A DNA stretch of 64,000 bases from Parabacteroides sp. ZJ-118 (GTDB lineage: Bacteria > Bacteroidota > Bacteroidia > Bacteroidales > Tannerellaceae): positions 1-64,000 of the forward strand of contig NZ_JAAKDT010000005.1 of the NCBI RefSeq assembly GCF_011038785.1, in the 5' to 3' direction. The notes under the pieces were generated by a model. It searched no databases, had not been told where the DNA came from, and saw only the letters and a program-made list of their open reading frames with translations. The position numbers were made by a program, and so were the translations under genes. Below, piece after piece: positions 31,478 through 40,027 of the stretch; position 1 is the stretch's first letter; each line of letters opens with the position of its first letter.

Positions 31478-32923
31478 TTATGTTTTCTTTACCCAAACGG
31501 CAAGATTACGCGCGTCTACGGAAAACGCTCCATTTCCCTCCTCATCCAAGGTCACCTCATCCGGAATGCTTCCGGTAATCTCACGCCACACCTCACCTGC
31601 ATGTTCTTTCCCTAAACACATCGTTTTACTCCCCGCCTCATCATTCGATATTAAAAACACCAAGCCCGAATGCACATGCGCCTCATCTCCTGTACGAATG
31701 AAACCTATGGTTGATGGATGGTCGAAATAGTCCATTTGATCTCCATACGCGTACTTTTTCCTCGCGTTTAGTAAAATATCTATAATCTTGGCATGTGGCG
31801 ATTTCTCTCCTTTTATCCCATAATAATCACCATAGAACAAACAGGGATAGCCATCCTTCATCATAAGGATAAGGCCATATGCCAATGGCTTGAACCAATC
31901 TTCGACCTGTGACTCCAAAGAACTCCCATGCTGCGAATCATGATTATCGACAAAAGTCACGGCAAATTCGCGACAGCGCTCCACCAGCGTATTCCGCAGG
32001 ATATTCCGCAAATCGTAATCTTTTCCTTCTTGCGACGCCTGAAACATATTGTAATGCAACGGGACATCAAACAAGTCGACTTTATGCCCCACCGCTTTCA
32101 GGTAATTATCCAATGTCTCCAAGTTACGGCTCCAATATTCTCCCACGGCATAGAAGTCATCACCTCTCTCACTTCTTACCGCGTCCAGGAATCGCGCGAC
32201 GAACTGGTCTTTCATGTGCTTAATGGCATCCAAGCGCATTCCATCAAGATCAAGTTCGTTCGCGACCCATTTGCCCCAGCTATTCAGTTCGGCGACCACG
32301 TCAGGGTGATCCAGGTCAATATCATTACACAGAAGGAAATCGTAATTGCCATTCTCTCCATCCACGCCGTCACTCCAGGCTTTTCCTTCTCCTTGAACCT
32401 GAAATATACCGCTTCGCTTTCGAGCATCGTCAAATCCCGTCCCGGAAAAATGATAATAATGCCACTTAAAATCCGAATACTTATCCCCTCGTCCCGGAAA
32501 GCTATATCCGGTACATCCCTGTATCTCATACGGTTCCCCCAAGGCTTTATTTCTTTGGTCAGGATCTACCTCCACCACCATGAACGTTTCCCTGAAATCA
32601 CCACCCGCTTTATGATTCAACACGGCATCCAGGTATACGGCAATCTGATGTTCGTGAAGTTCATCAATCATCTTCTTCAATTCATCTTTCGTCCCGTATT
32701 TAGTCCGGGTCGTTCCTTTTTGCTCAAACTCACCCAGATCATACAAATCATAAGTAGCATATCCCTCATCTTGTTGTTCATCCGCTTTGTAGGCAGGTGG
32801 TATCCAAACAGCTGTCACACCCATTTCGCGCAGATGCGGCGCGTCCGCTCGCAACTGTTTCCACAACGTTCCGTCATTCGGGAGATTCCACTCAAAATAC
32901 TGCATCATTACCCCATTTTCCAT
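31478..32923 (-). CDS. Cytoplasmic alpha-amylase (GH13 subfamily 5-like)
   Basis: A 481-residue enzyme with no signal peptide, hydrolysing alpha-1,4-glucans. It begins MENGVMMQYFEWNLPNDG, the usual start of intracellular bacterial amylases. Catalytic residues are the nucleophile near D232 in LDGMRLDAIKHM, acid E262 in AVGEYW and D329 in FVDNHDSQ. The B domain with calcium-type ligands and the small C-terminal beta domain are complete. A role in turning over glycogen or imported oligosaccharides is likely. It stands alone, divergent from mscS; the 170 bp downstream show nothing notable. Confidence 0.92.
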   Translation of the reverse strand: MENGVMMQYFEWNLPNDGTLWKQLRADAPHLREMGVTAVWIPPAYKADEQQDEGYATYDLYDLGEFEQKGTTRTKYGTKDELKKMIDELHEHQIAVYLDAVLNHKAGGDFRETFMVVEVDPDQRNKALGEPYEIQGCTGYSFPGRGDKYSDFKWHYYHFSGTGFDDARKRSGIFQVQGEGKAWSDGVDGENGNYDFLLCNDIDLDHPDVVAELNSWGKWVANELDLDGMRLDAIKHMKDQFVARFLDAVRSERGDDFYAVGEYWSRNLETLDNYLKAVGHKVDLFDVPLHYNMFQASQEGKDYDLRNILRNTLVERCREFAVTFVDNHDSQHGSSLESQVEDWFKPLAYGLILMMKDGYPCLFYGDYYGIKGEKSPHAKIIDILLNARKKYAYGDQMDYFDHPSTIGFIRTGDEAHVHSGLVFLISNDEAGSKTMCLGKEHAGEVWREITGSIPDEVTLDEEGNGAFSVDARNLAVWVKKT

Positions 32924-33190
32924 CGCTATTTCATTTAAAGTTGACGATTAGATTAACAAAATAAACAACGAGATGGTTCCCGCTGTACCTGTCAATTATC
33001 GCTCGCGATGTTTTCAACTCCCTTCGATGGGATACCACAAATAATCTTAATAATTCTTTTTATACACATAATTCACTTGGTAATGAATCATACTTTTCCC
33101 TCATCTGTTTGTTTTTATATCATCCAAGATCAAGGAAATCCCAGACACGCTCAAACTTGATACAACTGTTTAATTAAAAAAAATTCGATT

Positions 33191-34255
33191 ATGCTAGAAA
33201 GAGAAATCCAGGGAAATACTTTAGAAGATTGGGGTATTTCCATACTTATTATTTTAGGAACAATTGTTTTGATGAAGCTACTATCATTCTTCAGCAAAAA
33301 AATACTCAATCCGTTTATCACCCGTACCCATAATCGTTTGGATGATATCATCTATTATTCGTTGGAATCGCCCGTCAGGTTCGCGATCATGTTACTCGGT
33401 ATTTGGATAGCCATTCACAGGCTGGTTTATCCGGATCGCTTCGTGGAAATAGTGGATAACGCCTACAAGATACTGATTGTTTTAGACATCACTTGGATAT
33501 TGGCCCGCTTGTCCGGCCGTTTGTCGCAAATGTACTGGGGGCGCCAACCGGACGGGCAAACCAATAAGATGATGCCGATTATCAGACGGGCGATACTGGT
33601 CATCGTGTGGATAACCGGTCTCGCCATGGCCTTGAGCAATGTTGGAGTCAATATTGGCGCGCTGTTAGGTACGCTGGGTATCGGAGGTATCGCATTTGCC
33701 CTGGCGGCTCAAGACACCGTGAAAAATGTGTTCGGCGCTTTCACGATATTGACCGATAAGCCTTTCAATATAGGTGATACGATTCGTGTGGATAATTTCG
33801 AGGGTACCGTAATCGACGTCGGGGTCCGGAGCACGAAAATCATGGACTACGACAAGCGCGTCATCATTTTCCCCAATTATAAAGTCACAGACGCTTCTAT
33901 CATAAATATCTCTTCCGAACCGATGCGCCGGGTCGTTTTGAAACTGGGGTTGACCTACGGCACGACCTCCGGAAAAATGAAAGAAGCCCTGCGTATACTG
34001 AAAGCCATTCCCGAGAGGATAGAAAACGTATCTCCCAAGCCATCGGATACCATAGCTGTCTTCACAGAATACACAGACTCCTCGCTGAATATCATGTACA
34101 TCTATCATATAGAAAAGCAGGGAGATATCTTGGGGGTGACCTCAAATGTGAATCTGGAGATCCTGGGCGCATTCCATGAAGCGGGCATCGATTTCGCGTT
34201 CCCGACACGAACGATTCACATTCAGAGGGAGGAGCCTCCCCTCACTTCACGATAA
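33191..34255 (+). CDS. MscS-family mechanosensitive ion channel
   Basis: A 354-residue channel that vents ions on hypo-osmotic shock. It has about four N-terminal hydrophobic helices, then the pore helix with the Gly/Ala packing pattern GALLGTLGIGGIAFALAAQD (about 155-174), the beta domain with DKPFNIGDTIRV and EGTVIDVGVRSTKI, and IIFPNYKVTDASIIN. The C-terminal alpha/beta domain is present. The start MLEREIQGNTLED follows a 250-bp divergent region in which no strong promoter box was recognised. Its 3' end overlaps the end of convergent cysQ by 14 bases. Confidence 0.92.
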   Translation: MLEREIQGNTLEDWGISILIILGTIVLMKLLSFFSKKILNPFITRTHNRLDDIIYYSLESPVRFAIMLLGIWIAIHRLVYPDRFVEIVDNAYKILIVLDITWILARLSGRLSQMYWGRQPDGQTNKMMPIIRRAILVIVWITGLAMALSNVGVNIGALLGTLGIGGIAFALAAQDTVKNVFGAFTILTDKPFNIGDTIRVDNFEGTVIDVGVRSTKIMDYDKRVIIFPNYKVTDASIINISSEPMRRVVLKLGLTYGTTSGKMKEALRILKAIPERIENVSPKPSDTIAVFTEYTDSSLNIMYIYHIEKQGDILGVTSNVNLEILGAFHEAGIDFAFPTRTIHIQREEPPLTSR

Positions 34256-35051
34256 ACCACGGATTACGCAAATCTTCCTTGTTGTAGCGAAGCGGGGTCT
34301 TGCCGTCAATGTGATAGATGTCGCAACCGGCAGACTTGGCGATGGCGTGGCCGGCGGCGGTATCCCACTCCATCGTCGGGGCGAAACGGGGATAGATATC
34401 GGCCGAGCCTTCCGCTACCAGGCAGATCTTCAGGCTGCTGCCGCTACTGATCAACGTGACGGGCTTTCCCTGCTTGCGGAGATTATCGATGAAGGCGCTG
34501 GTCTCCTCCGTCTGGTGAGACCGGGACGCCACCACCACGACTCCCTGATGCGCCAGCGCCATCGGCAAATGGATCGCTCGCTGTCTCATCTCGTCCATCG
34601 AGGGCTGGTTGCTGCTATCGATCCTCGTAAACTTATAAGCCCCCACGGAGGAAGAGCCGAAATACAACTCCTTCCGGACAGGCACGTAGATGACCCCCAG
34701 CACGGGCACGCCCTCCTCCACCAAGGCGATATTCACGGTAAACTCACCGTTTCTCTTGATAAACTCCTTGGTACCGTCCAGCGGATCCACGATCCACAGC
34801 GTCTTCCATTCGGAGCGCTCCCGGAACGGGATCTCCCTCCCCTCCTCGCTCAAGACGGGGAACGGGGTGACGGACAACGCGTCTGTTATCAATCGATGGG
34901 CCGCCTTGTCCGCCTTTGTCAACGGCGAGTTGTCCGCTTTTCTCTCTATCCCGAAGTCTGAGCCGGGATCGTTGTAAATATCCATGATCGACTTGCCCGC
35001 GTCTACCGCGGCGCGGATCGCTATGTAAAGATAATTGGCGTAGTTCATCAT
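34242..35051 (-). CDS. cysQ: 3'(2'),5'-bisphosphate nucleotidase
   Basis: CysQ removes the by-product PAP left after sulfate transfer, converting it to AMP. The 269-residue protein has the lithium-sensitive phosphatase motifs: the metal site SEEGREIP, IVDPLDGTKEFIKRNGEFTV and EWDTAAGHAI. The start chosen is MMNYANYLYIAIR; the longer frame adds hydrophobic, unconserved residues. It lies 3 kb from the sulfation block on the same strand. Its own -7 box is 31 bases upstream. Confidence 0.93.
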   Translation of the reverse strand: MMNYANYLYIAIRAAVDAGKSIMDIYNDPGSDFGIERKADNSPLTKADKAAHRLITDALSVTPFPVLSEEGREIPFRERSEWKTLWIVDPLDGTKEFIKRNGEFTVNIALVEEGVPVLGVIYVPVRKELYFGSSSVGAYKFTRIDSSNQPSMDEMRQRAIHLPMALAHQGVVVVASRSHQTEETSAFIDNLRKQGKPVTLISSGSSLKICLVAEGSADIYPRFAPTMEWDTAAGHAIAKSAGCDIYHIDGKTPLRYNKEDLRNPWFIVK

Positions 35052-35081
35052 CACTTCTCGTTTTATGATTTTGTCAATGAG

Positions 35082-35089
35082 CAAATATA
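35082..35089 (-). promoter_or_regulatory. -7 box of cysQ
   Basis: TATATTTG on the minus strand, 31 bases before the cysQ start codon, directly after the T tract of the preceding terminator. Confidence 0.5.
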
Positions 35090-35090
35090 G

Positions 35091-35119
35091 GAAAAAAAAC
35101 AAATTGAGGGGCCTCCCTC
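35091..35119 (-). terminator. Terminator of the glycyl-radical operon
   Basis: In transcript sense GAGGG, loop AGGC, CCCTC, then AATTTG and a run of eight T. It lies 5 bases beyond the activase stop codon. Confidence 0.75.
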
Positions 35120-35124
35120 TCCGA

Positions 35125-36030
35125 TTATCCTCCGACCGACGCGGTTATCCCGCGAGCGGCGAATTGATCGATACACCTTCGCAAGACCGCTTCGGAGGGG
35201 GTGGATAGCGGGAGGTTCGCGGGGTTGTAGAGGGTCCCTCGCTTATCGTGCTTGCCTTTCCCGATGTCGTGATACGGGAGGAGGTTGACGACCTTCCGCC
35301 TCCACGGCAAGGAGGCCAGGAAGGTGGCGGAGCGGGCGATATTCTCCTCGTCCGCGTTGACACCCTCGATCAAGGGGACGCGGATGAGGAAGTCCGCGCC
35401 GGCCTCGGCGATCATCCGGAGGTTGGAGAGGATAGGCTCGTTCGGGACCCCCGTGAAACGACGATGGCTCCCGGAATCCATATGCTTTAAGTCCACCAGG
35501 AAAAGGTCCGTGCGCGCCATGACCCTCCGGACGGTATCCGGCGAGGCGAACAGGGTCGTATCCACCGCGCGATGGATTCCCGAGGCTCCGCAGCGATCCA
35601 GCAGGGCGACCAGGTCCGCGGGATGCGACAACGGCTCTCCGCCGCAGAAGGTGACGCCCCCCTCGGAGCGATCCATGAAGAGTGTCTCCTTCTCGATCTC
35701 GCGCATGATCTCGTCGGCGGTATACGCGCGGCCCGACATCTCCGCCGCCAAGGTGGGGCAGACCGCGGCGCACCGGCCGCACGCGCGGCACGAGGCGCGA
35801 TCGGCGAGGATCCCCGCCTCCGTCAAGGTCAGCGCCCCGGCGGGGCAGGCATTCACGCAGGCCCCGCAGCCTATGCACCTCTTTCTCGTATACAGCCGCT
35901 CCGCCCGGGGCGATATGCCCTCCGGGTTATGGCACCACACGCAGGCCAGCGGGCATCCCTTCATGAAGATCGTGACGCGGATGCCCGGCCCGTCGTTTAT
36001 GGCGTATCGCTTGATATCGAACAACAGCAT
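35125..36030 (-). CDS. Glycyl-radical enzyme activating protein (hydroxyproline dehydratase activase type)
   Basis: A 301-residue radical SAM enzyme that installs the glycyl radical on the adjacent enzyme. The SAM cluster cysteines are C26, C30 and C33 in GCPLACVWCHNPEG. Two ferredoxin-type clusters are inserted after it (CIGCGACVNACPAG and CRACGRCAAVCP). Further marks are GVTFCGGEPL and VDLKHMDSGSHRRFTG. This two-cluster plan is typical of activases for dehydratases and C-C lyases rather than PflA. It starts 4 bp after the glycyl-radical gene, so the two are one operon. Confidence 0.9.
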   Translation of the reverse strand: MLLFDIKRYAINDGPGIRVTIFMKGCPLACVWCHNPEGISPRAERLYTRKRCIGCGACVNACPAGALTLTEAGILADRASCRACGRCAAVCPTLAAEMSGRAYTADEIMREIEKETLFMDRSEGGVTFCGGEPLSHPADLVALLDRCGASGIHRAVDTTLFASPDTVRRVMARTDLFLVDLKHMDSGSHRRFTGVPNEPILSNLRMIAEAGADFLIRVPLIEGVNADEENIARSATFLASLPWRRKVVNLLPYHDIGKGKHDKRGTLYNPANLPLSTPSEAVLRRCIDQFAARGITASVGG

Positions 36031-36034
36031 GGCC

Positions 36035-38470
36035 TCAGAAAGTCTCTTGCTCCGTGCGCGCGATCACGTCCGCTTGCAGATCGGCGTTCATATCGTTGAA
36101 ATAGTCGCTATAGCCTGCCACGCGGACCAGCAGGTCCCGGTAGTCCTCCGGACACTTCTGGGCGGCGTGAAGCGTCTCCGAATCCACGATATTGAATTGG
36201 ATATGATGACCTCCCAGGGCGAAGTAGCTACGTATCAGGGAGGCCAGCTTCGACAGGTCTTCCTCCCGTTTCAGCAGGCTCGGCAGGAAGCGTTGGTTCA
36301 GCAGCGTGCCGCCGCTCTTCACCTGATCCAGCTTGCCGAGCGACTTGATCACGGCGGAGGGCCCGTGGGTATCCGCCCCGTGCGAGGGCGAGGTACCGTC
36401 GGAGATCGCGCGCCCGGCCAGGCGGCCGTTCGGGGTGGCTCCCATCACCTTGCCGAAGTAGACGTGGCAAGTGGTGGAGAGCATATTCAGGTGGAAACAC
36501 TCCCCTTTCGTGTTCGGCTTGCCCTCGATCGCGTCATACAAATCGTCGAAGACCTTCACGGCGATCTCGTCGGCGTACGGATCGTCGTTGCCAAAGAAGG
36601 GCGTGCGGTTCAGGATCAGCTGGCGCATCGGCTCATGCCCCTCGAAATTGTCGGCCAGCGCGCCCAGCAGCGCCTCCATCGTGAAGCTCTTGTCGTCGAA
36701 GACATGTTTCCGCAAGGCGGAGAGGCTGTCGGTGACCGTGCCCAATCCGGTACACTGGATATACGTGGTGTTGTAGCGGGGCCCGCGGTCGTAGTAGTCC
36801 CGGCCCTTCGCGATACAATCGTCGATAAACAGGGAGAGGAACGTGGCGGGGGCGTACTTGGCGAACATGCGGTCGATGTAGTTGCTGACCCGTACCTTCA
36901 TGTCCACGAAATAACGCACCTGGCGCATGAAGGCCTCGTAAAGCTCCTCGTACGTCCGGAAGCCGCGGGGGTCGCCGGTCTTCAGGCCGACGGCGCGGCC
37001 GCTTACCGGGTCCACGCCGTCGTGCAGCGTCACCTCCAATATCTTCGGCACGTTCAGGTAACCGGTCAGCACGTAGGCCTCCTTCCCGAAGGCGCCCACC
37101 TCGATGCAACCGCTGCAACCGCCCTCGCGGGCGTCGCGCAGCGACTTGCCTTGCCGCATCAACTCCTGCACGTAGACATCCGGGTTGAATACCGACGGGT
37201 AGCCGTGGCCTTGGCGGATCACCCGGCACCCGGCGCGGAGGAACCGCTCCGGCGTACGGGCGCTGACGTGGATGGCGCTGCCGGGCTGGAGGATGTGCAG
37301 CTCCTCGATCGTCTCCAGCATGATATAGGAGACCTCGCTCACGCCATCGCTGCCGTCCGCCCGGATACCGCCGATGTTCAGGTTCGTGAAATCGTTGTAG
37401 GTCCCGCTCTCCTTCGCCGTGATACCCACCTTGGGCGGGGCGGTGTGGTTGTTCACCTTGATGAAGAAGCAAGACATCAGCTCCTTCGCCTCGTCGCGGG
37501 TCAAGGTACCGGCGGCGACCTCCCGCTCGTAGAAGGGGGCCAGGTGCTGGTCGAAATGCCCCGGGTTCATGGCATCCCAGCCATTCAGCTCCGTGATCGT
37601 GCCGAGGTGGACGAACCAGTACATCTGGATCGCCTCCCAATAGGTACGGGGCGCGTGGGCAGGCACCCAGCGGCATACCTCGGCGATCTTCCTCAGCTCG
37701 GCGGCGCGGCGAGGATCTTTCTCGGTGAGAGACATCTCGTCGGCCAGGTCGGCGTGTCGCTCGGCCAGCAGGATGGCGGCGTCGCAGGAGATCGACATGG
37801 CCGTCAGCTCCTCCTGCTTGTCGGTGGCCTCCGGATCGTTCATGAAATCCAGGGCGCCCAGCTCTCCCTCGACGCGTCTCTTCAGGTCGAGCAGGCCATA
37901 TTGGTAGACCTTGCCGTCCAGCGCGGTATGCCCGGGGGCGCGTTGCTCCATGAACTCGGTGAACATGCCCACCTCGTAGGCCTCTTTCCAAGCCTTGGGG
38001 ACGTGGCCGAAGATGCGCTCGCGCTGCGTACGGCCTTTCCAGTACGGGATCACCTCCCGCTCGTAGGTATCGATATCCGCCTGGGAGATGGTGTAACGCT
38101 GCAGCTCCCGGGTATTCAGGATATGCAGGTCCTCCACGCTATGGCAGGTAAGCTCCGGGAAGGTGGGCACGGCCTTGGGACGGGGTCCGCGCTCGCCGAC
38201 GATCAACTCGTCCTCGCCGATATAGATCGTCTTCCGCTTGCAGATCTCCAGGAAGTTCAGGGCACGCAGGATAGGGATCGGATACTTCCCGTAATTCTCC
38301 CGGTAGAAACGGGTCTCGATCAGGGCCCGCTCGATCGAGAGGGAGGGCTGGGCCTCGAAGCTCCGCCGGCGCAGGCGCTTGACGCGGTCGTTCATGCCCA
38401 GGTTGTTCGCGCCCGTAGAAGGGATCGCCCGATCGTGTACGCACGAGGGCGCATGGCTAGTCGTATTCAT
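36035..38470 (-). CDS. hypD: Glycyl-radical enzyme, probable trans-4-hydroxy-L-proline dehydratase
   Basis: An 811-residue glycyl-radical enzyme. The active-site thiyl cysteine is C455 followed by E457 (REGGCSGCIEVGAFGKEAY), and the glycyl residue is G786 in RVAGYSDYFND. The Cys-x-Glu pair marks dehydratases. The phrase GCSGCIEVGAFGKEAYVLTG fits my recollection of the HypD group, which converts hydroxyproline to pyrroline-5-carboxylate. Another dehydratase substrate cannot be excluded without modelling. The start chosen is MNTTSHAPSC; an upstream frame adds 22 residues. No proC (the reductase often paired with hypD) is in the window. Confidence 0.8.
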   Translation of the reverse strand: MNTTSHAPSCVHDRAIPSTGANNLGMNDRVKRLRRRSFEAQPSLSIERALIETRFYRENYGKYPIPILRALNFLEICKRKTIYIGEDELIVGERGPRPKAVPTFPELTCHSVEDLHILNTRELQRYTISQADIDTYEREVIPYWKGRTQRERIFGHVPKAWKEAYEVGMFTEFMEQRAPGHTALDGKVYQYGLLDLKRRVEGELGALDFMNDPEATDKQEELTAMSISCDAAILLAERHADLADEMSLTEKDPRRAAELRKIAEVCRWVPAHAPRTYWEAIQMYWFVHLGTITELNGWDAMNPGHFDQHLAPFYEREVAAGTLTRDEAKELMSCFFIKVNNHTAPPKVGITAKESGTYNDFTNLNIGGIRADGSDGVSEVSYIMLETIEELHILQPGSAIHVSARTPERFLRAGCRVIRQGHGYPSVFNPDVYVQELMRQGKSLRDAREGGCSGCIEVGAFGKEAYVLTGYLNVPKILEVTLHDGVDPVSGRAVGLKTGDPRGFRTYEELYEAFMRQVRYFVDMKVRVSNYIDRMFAKYAPATFLSLFIDDCIAKGRDYYDRGPRYNTTYIQCTGLGTVTDSLSALRKHVFDDKSFTMEALLGALADNFEGHEPMRQLILNRTPFFGNDDPYADEIAVKVFDDLYDAIEGKPNTKGECFHLNMLSTTCHVYFGKVMGATPNGRLAGRAISDGTSPSHGADTHGPSAVIKSLGKLDQVKSGGTLLNQRFLPSLLKREEDLSKLASLIRSYFALGGHHIQFNIVDSETLHAAQKCPEDYRDLLVRVAGYSDYFNDMNADLQADVIARTEQETF

Positions 38471-38567
38471 AATAACTTGTTCTTTTAAAAGGATAACGTA
38501 ATACATATAGAATGTGTACACACCGCCGTGCGACACATAACGCTTGTTCGTCTTTGAAGCGCGATGG

Positions 38568-38575
38568 CAAAAGTA
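38568..38575 (-). promoter_or_regulatory. -7 box of the glycyl-radical operon
   Basis: TACTTTTG on the minus strand, 98 bases before the hypD start codon, with TTCA about 20 bases further upstream as a possible weak -33. Confidence 0.5.
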
Positions 38576-38678
38576 AGGGAATTTATCGACCGATGAACCT
38601 CCGGAAGGGAAATAATTTCAACGAATTTAGGGCTCCGATACCCTCCCGCGCTTTCGCGGCCTCATGTAAACCGCGTCC

Positions 38679-38950
38679 CGGTCATCCGATGGACAGCCCC
38701 GAAACGGCGAAAAATCGCCCGGTCATCCGATGGACAGCCCCGAAACGGCGAAAAATCGCCCGGCCATCCGATGGACAGCCCCAAAACGGCGAAAAACCGC
38801 CCGGTCATCCGATGGACAGCCCCAAAACGGCGAAAAACCGCCCGGTCATCCGATGAACAGCCCCAAAACGGCGAAAAACCGCCCGGTCATCCGATGGACA
38901 GCCCCAAAACGGCGAAAAACCGCCCGGCCATCCGATGGACAGCCCCAAAA
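38679..38950. repeat. 41-bp tandem minisatellite, 6.6 copies
   Basis: Units begin at 38679, 38720, 38761, 38802, 38843 and 38884, with a partial unit at 38925-38950. Each starts CGGTCATCCGATGGACAGCC or differs by one or two bases; the tail is CCCAAAACGGCGAAAAACCG with small variants. Units are nearly identical, so expansion is recent. 41 is not a multiple of three and all frames on both strands are nearly open, so open frames here are not evidence of a gene. Each unit can form GGCG/CGCC around an A-rich loop. It lies upstream of two divergent genes. Confidence 0.95.
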
Positions 38951-39078
38951 TAGCCCGACGCGAAAATATATTTCGGGAAATAACCATGGATATTCCACTA
39001 AAAAGCCTTATATTCGCATGGTTTTAAAATCGCTATTCACTCACTTTAATATTTACCTATAAAAACAAACAAAGAGAC

Positions 39079-39879
39079 ATGGCAGAGATAAAAGTTTACA
39101 ACACGGCTGTCGCCCGTCAAGAAGAATCCTTCGGCTTCCACAAGCTGGCCGTAGCGGAGATGAGTAAATGTACGGACGAGAAGTTCGTCCCCGCGTACCA
39201 AGCCTACGAGACCGCCTACGAGGCGTTCGACGAGGCGCTGAAGCAGAGCGGCGGCGAGCACGTCCTCAGCAAGCCCATCGAGGCGCAAGACGATATCTGC
39301 GACAAGCTTTACCGGGGATTGAACAGTCAAGTCGCCACCATGGAGACCTTCTACGACCCCGACATCGCCGAGGTGGCCCGCGAGGCGCGCGTCATCCTCA
39401 AGAAATACGGCAACCCCACCGGCCTTCCCTACCTGGAGGAGGCGGGCGTGTTGCACAACCTGATACAGGAGCTGGAGGCGTTCGACGGTGTATCGGACTC
39501 GGGATCGCCCGATGAGCTCTCCCTCCTCTCCACGGACGTGAAGAGGATCGCGTCGAACCGCCTCGCCGCCCTCCATATCGACGGCTGGGTAAGCCAATTG
39601 AAGGCCGAGACGGCTCGCTTCCTGGAGCTGTTCGCCGAGCGGAACACGCAGAAATCCAGCGTAGTGACCGGCGCGACCAAGGCCGCCCGCAAGGCGACCG
39701 ACGAGGCGTACCGATCCGCGGCGAAACGCCTCAACGCCCTTGCCGAGGTGAACGGCGACGCGGACTACATCCACGTGATCAACGCCCTCAACGTCCTCAT
39801 CGACCGCCAGAACGCGATCATCAAGGCACGCGCCACGAGGAACGCGAACAAGCGGAAGGAGGAGGAAGAAGAGGGATAG
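39079..39879 (+). CDS. Conserved Bacteroidales helical protein (DUF6261-like), function unknown
   Basis: A 266-residue, mostly alpha-helical, highly charged protein starting MAEIKVYNTAVARQEES. It has no signal peptide, membrane segment or catalytic motif. Features include YETAYEAFDEALKQSGG, TMETFYDPDIAEVAREAR, HIDGWVSQLKAETARFLELF and a Lys/Glu-rich tail. I believe it belongs to the DUF6261 family of Bacteroidetes proteins, but could not check. It is a single gene between the minisatellite and a strong terminator. Its codon use is G+C-rich like its neighbours. Confidence 0.7.
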   Translation: MAEIKVYNTAVARQEESFGFHKLAVAEMSKCTDEKFVPAYQAYETAYEAFDEALKQSGGEHVLSKPIEAQDDICDKLYRGLNSQVATMETFYDPDIAEVAREARVILKKYGNPTGLPYLEEAGVLHNLIQELEAFDGVSDSGSPDELSLLSTDVKRIASNRLAALHIDGWVSQLKAETARFLELFAERNTQKSSVVTGATKAARKATDEAYRSAAKRLNALAEVNGDADYIHVINALNVLIDRQNAIIKARATRNANKRKEEEEEG

Positions 39880-39910
39880 ATTTTTTTTCTTGTCATACAT
39901 TTTGAGGATT

Positions 39911-39942
39911 GAGGGGAGGCTGTCGTGCGACACCCTCCCCTC
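39911..39942 (+). terminator. Terminator after the DUF6261-like gene
   Basis: GAGGGGAG (39911-39918) pairs with CTCCCCTC (39935-39942); inside, TGTCG pairs with CGACA. Thirteen pairs with a minor internal loop; the tail TTATTTCG is only partly T-rich. It may serve both this gene and convergent xylE. Confidence 0.75.
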
Positions 39943-40027
39943 TTATTTCGCCCCCCGGCTGTGTCCATCCACCCCCCGGGGGAGAGTCTTCTCCGCGCGA
40001 AGATCCTAACGATACGATTCCCCCATA

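Noticed and set aside
35285-38488. 1067-residue plus-strand frame opposite the glycyl-radical genes
   Set aside because: Antisense of well-identified genes; composition typical of reverse-frame translation.
38679-38950. CRISPR array
   Set aside because: The 41-bp units abut with no unique spacers and no cas genes are present; it is a tandem minisatellite.
38512-39062. Several overlapping open frames in the minisatellite (periodic Pro/Lys/Arg peptides)
   Set aside because: The 41-bp unit lacks stops in nearly all frames on both strands, so open length here has no coding meaning; no promoter or conserved start.
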